This document shows, piece after piece, positions 21,348-22,600 of a stretch of 22,600 nucleotides of DNA. A program made the position numbers and the translations under genes. Within the stretch, counting starts at the first letter, position 1, and every line of letters starts with the position of its first letter. Origin of the DNA: Acetatifactor sp. (GTDB lineage Bacteria; Bacillota; Clostridia; Lachnospirales; Lachnospiraceae); contig JAILPF010000465.1 of NCBI GenBank assembly GCA_024699575.1, positions 1 to 22,600 of the forward strand, written 5' to 3'. Under the pieces are notes generated by a model that was not told where the DNA came from, searched no databases, and worked only from the letters and a program-made list of their open reading frames with translations.

Positions 21348-22387
21348 CAGCTCTCCCTGCGAATCAGTTCAATGGAAGGGTGGAGCGTTAGCTGAAACGG
21401 TCTGCCCTCCAGTAAAGAAATCAAATCATATGCAGCAGTCTTTCCCGTGTCCATCACATTGATGGAAATCGTCGTGAGAGGTGGCTGCATATATCTTGAG
21501 AAATCCATCTCATCTATTCCGATGACAAATACATCTTTTCCAATCTTAAGCTTCTTTTCATGCAAGGCTTTATATCCACCCAGTGCCATCTCCCCGGATG
21601 CATACAATATTGCGCTTGGAGCCGCATTTTCCTTAAGGAGATCCTGTGTAGCCTCGTATCCGGAAGGAGTACTGAAATCCTCTCCCATCCAGATATGGGA
21701 TTGGAAATCCAGATTCTGTTCCGCGCACAGGCTGCGAAACTCTGTGAGGCGAGGGTCATCTGCAATCCTGATTTCGTTGGTACCAAAGCTTGTAATATGG
21801 CTCCTTGCCCCCACGAAATGAATATCTTCTATCCCTTTTTCCGCAAACGTTGAAAAAGCCAGTTGCATCACCGCATGAAAGTCTGCAGTCACAGAATCAT
21901 AATTCATTTCCGGCATATGATAATCCACTGTAATGATGTTCGGAATCTTTTTGATTTCCGGAGCATCCTGCGGAATGTCCATTTTTCCTATTACAACCAG
22001 TGCATCAAGGCCACGAAACTCCGCAAGTGACGGATCGATGATATAGCGCAGATGAATCTGTTCGGTGTATCCATTGGCTTCAATGTAATTCACCATACTG
22101 GAGAGAATTCCACTGTAGTATGGTCCTGCCGACTGCCCATATTGCAGCGTAAAGCTAAGAATCCCCACTTCAAAAACCTTTGCCGGACGCTTGCGGGCAA
22201 CCTGCATATTTGTCGCATTGGCACTTTTTTTACGGGGCGGCAGACGATAGCCCATTTTGATTGCAGTGTCCAGGATTAACTTTTTGGTTGTCGGGGCAAC
22301 AGAAAAACCGGGGTCCTGATTCAGGACCCTGGAAACAGTTGATTTTGACACATTACATGCTTTTGCAATATCAGCGACAGTTGCCAT
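21344..22387 (-). CDS. LacI/GalR-family transcriptional regulator
   Basis: 347 aa. The N-terminal helix-turn-helix MATVADIAKACNVSKSTVSRVLN and hinge region (to about residue 60) are followed by a periplasmic-binding-protein-like sensor with YYSGILSSMVNYIE, LDALVVIGK, HFVGARSHITSFG, PSAILYASGEMALGGYKAL and DVFVIGIDEMDFSRYMQPPLTTISI, as in GalR-type proteins. It is the probable repressor of the neighbouring alpha-galactosidase and former ABC operon, inferred from the shared operators upstream of both and of itself. The effector is probably galactose or a galactoside. ATG 22387 has GAGG 5 bases upstream. The stop TAA overlaps that of the permease scar. Confidence 0.93.
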   Translation of the reverse strand: MATVADIAKACNVSKSTVSRVLNQDPGFSVAPTTKKLILDTAIKMGYRLPPRKKSANATNMQVARKRPAKVFEVGILSFTLQYGQSAGPYYSGILSSMVNYIEANGYTEQIHLRYIIDPSLAEFRGLDALVVIGKMDIPQDAPEIKKIPNIITVDYHMPEMNYDSVTADFHAVMQLAFSTFAEKGIEDIHFVGARSHITSFGTNEIRIADDPRLTEFRSLCAEQNLDFQSHIWMGEDFSTPSGYEATQDLLKENAAPSAILYASGEMALGGYKALHEKKLKIGKDVFVIGIDEMDFSRYMQPPLTTISINVMDTGKTAAYDLISLLEGRPFQLTLHPSIELIRRESC

Positions 22388-22396
22388 ATCTACCTC

Positions 22397-22411
22397 TTGT
22401 TTACTAATCTT
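22397..22411. promoter_or_regulatory. LacI operator O4, leader of the regulator gene
   Basis: TTGTTTACTAATCTT, matching the left half of O3 exactly. It lies just upstream of the regulator's own ribosome site, which suggests autoregulation. Confidence 0.6.
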
Positions 22412-22440
22412 TGAAATAATGCGAATTAATATTATGTATT

Positions 22441-22469
22441 ATTTTAGCATGTTTCCGGAGGTTTGTAAA
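22441..22469 (-). promoter_or_regulatory. Promoter of the LacI regulator gene
   Basis: Minus-strand TTTACA (22469-22464), 17-base spacer and TAAAAT (22446-22441) preceded by TGC (extended -10). Confidence 0.65.
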
Positions 22470-22472
22470 AAA

Positions 22473-22487
22473 TAATTTACTAACCAA
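22473..22487. promoter_or_regulatory. LacI operator O5, upstream of the regulator promoter
   Basis: TAATTTACTAACCAA, sharing TTTACTAA with O3 and O4. Its centre is 76 bases from O4, so the regulator promoter is bracketed by two sites, as in looping repression. Confidence 0.45.
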
Positions 22488-22515
22488 TACCTGCCGCTCC
22501 AACGCCTTACTTTCC

Positions 22516-22600
22516 CTATAACTTTTCTACAATATCCCTTAACACTTTGCCGAAACTGTCAATATCTTCATCTGCAATATCTGAAAAAAGGTAGATTAGA
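22516..22600 (-). CDS. C-terminal end of an unidentified gene (partial)
   Basis: The last 27 codons of a frame entering from the right edge, ending at TAG 22518-22516. The residues read LIYLFSDIADEDIDSFGKVL followed by RDIVEKL, an amphipathic acidic helix such as ends MarR-type regulators, but too short to name. No terminator is seen before the LacI promoter region. Confidence 0.4.
   Translation of the reverse strand, partial: LIYLFSDIADEDIDSFGKVLRDIVEKL

Overview
This window looks like chromosomal DNA from a low-to-mid GC Gram-positive of the class Clostridia, most likely a gut Lachnospiraceae. The reasons are strong purine-rich Shine-Dalgarno sites (AGGAGG/GGAG) before almost every gene, sigma-A type promoters, and the gene families present (DegV, AIM24, TM1586-type nitroreductase, GH127, GH36, LacI and AraC regulators, FIST-GGDEF and 7TM-EAL proteins). 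The genus cannot be fixed from the sequence alone. No rRNA, tRNA, CRISPR array, transposase, integrase or phage gene was found.

Layout. 1-1676 (minus): the start of an acyltransferase/condensation-like gene, preceded by an AMP-forming acyl-CoA ligase that appears to have lost two internal segments. The ligase has its own promoter and a terminator-like hairpin in its leader. 1967-3856 (plus): a 7TM protein with a degenerate GGDEF and an intact EAL domain, a predicted c-di-GMP phosphodiesterase. 3851-6560: a GH127 beta-L-arabinofuranosidase (minus) divergent from an AraC regulator (plus), with a 20-bp palindrome between them. 6582-9349 (minus): a compact four-gene cassette of FIST-GGDEF diguanylate cyclase, a PH-like small protein and two small helical proteins. 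9464-13960 (minus): a run of housekeeping and unknown genes, namely a Cys-rich peptide, a ProX-type tRNA deacylase, a Nudix hydrolase, an UPF0173 metallo-hydrolase, a 405-aa repeat protein, a frameshifted HD-domain gene and an Imm5-like protein. 14194-14298 (minus): a 34-codon gene. 14512-15504 (minus): a serine beta-lactamase-family hydrolase. 15532-15985: a non-coding block with hairpins and a 53-bp periodicity. 15986-17845 (minus): a decayed membrane-protein gene, a nitroreductase and an AIM24 protein. 18057-18896 (plus): DegV. 18910-22387: an alpha-galactosidase locus with a LacI regulator, five matching operators and the deletion scar of a sugar ABC transporter operon. 22516-22600 (minus): the tail of one more gene.

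How it works together. Two sugar loci each have a linked regulator: AraC with GH127, and LacI with GH36. The second has lost its transporter except for the promoter, operators, first codons and the 3' part of one permease. A predicted c-di-GMP synthase and a predicted c-di-GMP hydrolase lie about 4 kb apart. The small helical protein at the end of the FIST-GGDEF cassette is a paralogue of the C-terminal domain of the 405-aa repeat protein, which links the cassette to the second unknown cluster.

A recurring theme is gene decay by short or internal deletions and frameshifts: the ligase, the HD gene, the membrane protein and the ABC permease. The best candidates for undescribed biology are the helical-domain family with its FIST-GGDEF cassette, the 34-aa gene, the ligase leader hairpin and the 53-bp periodic structured block.
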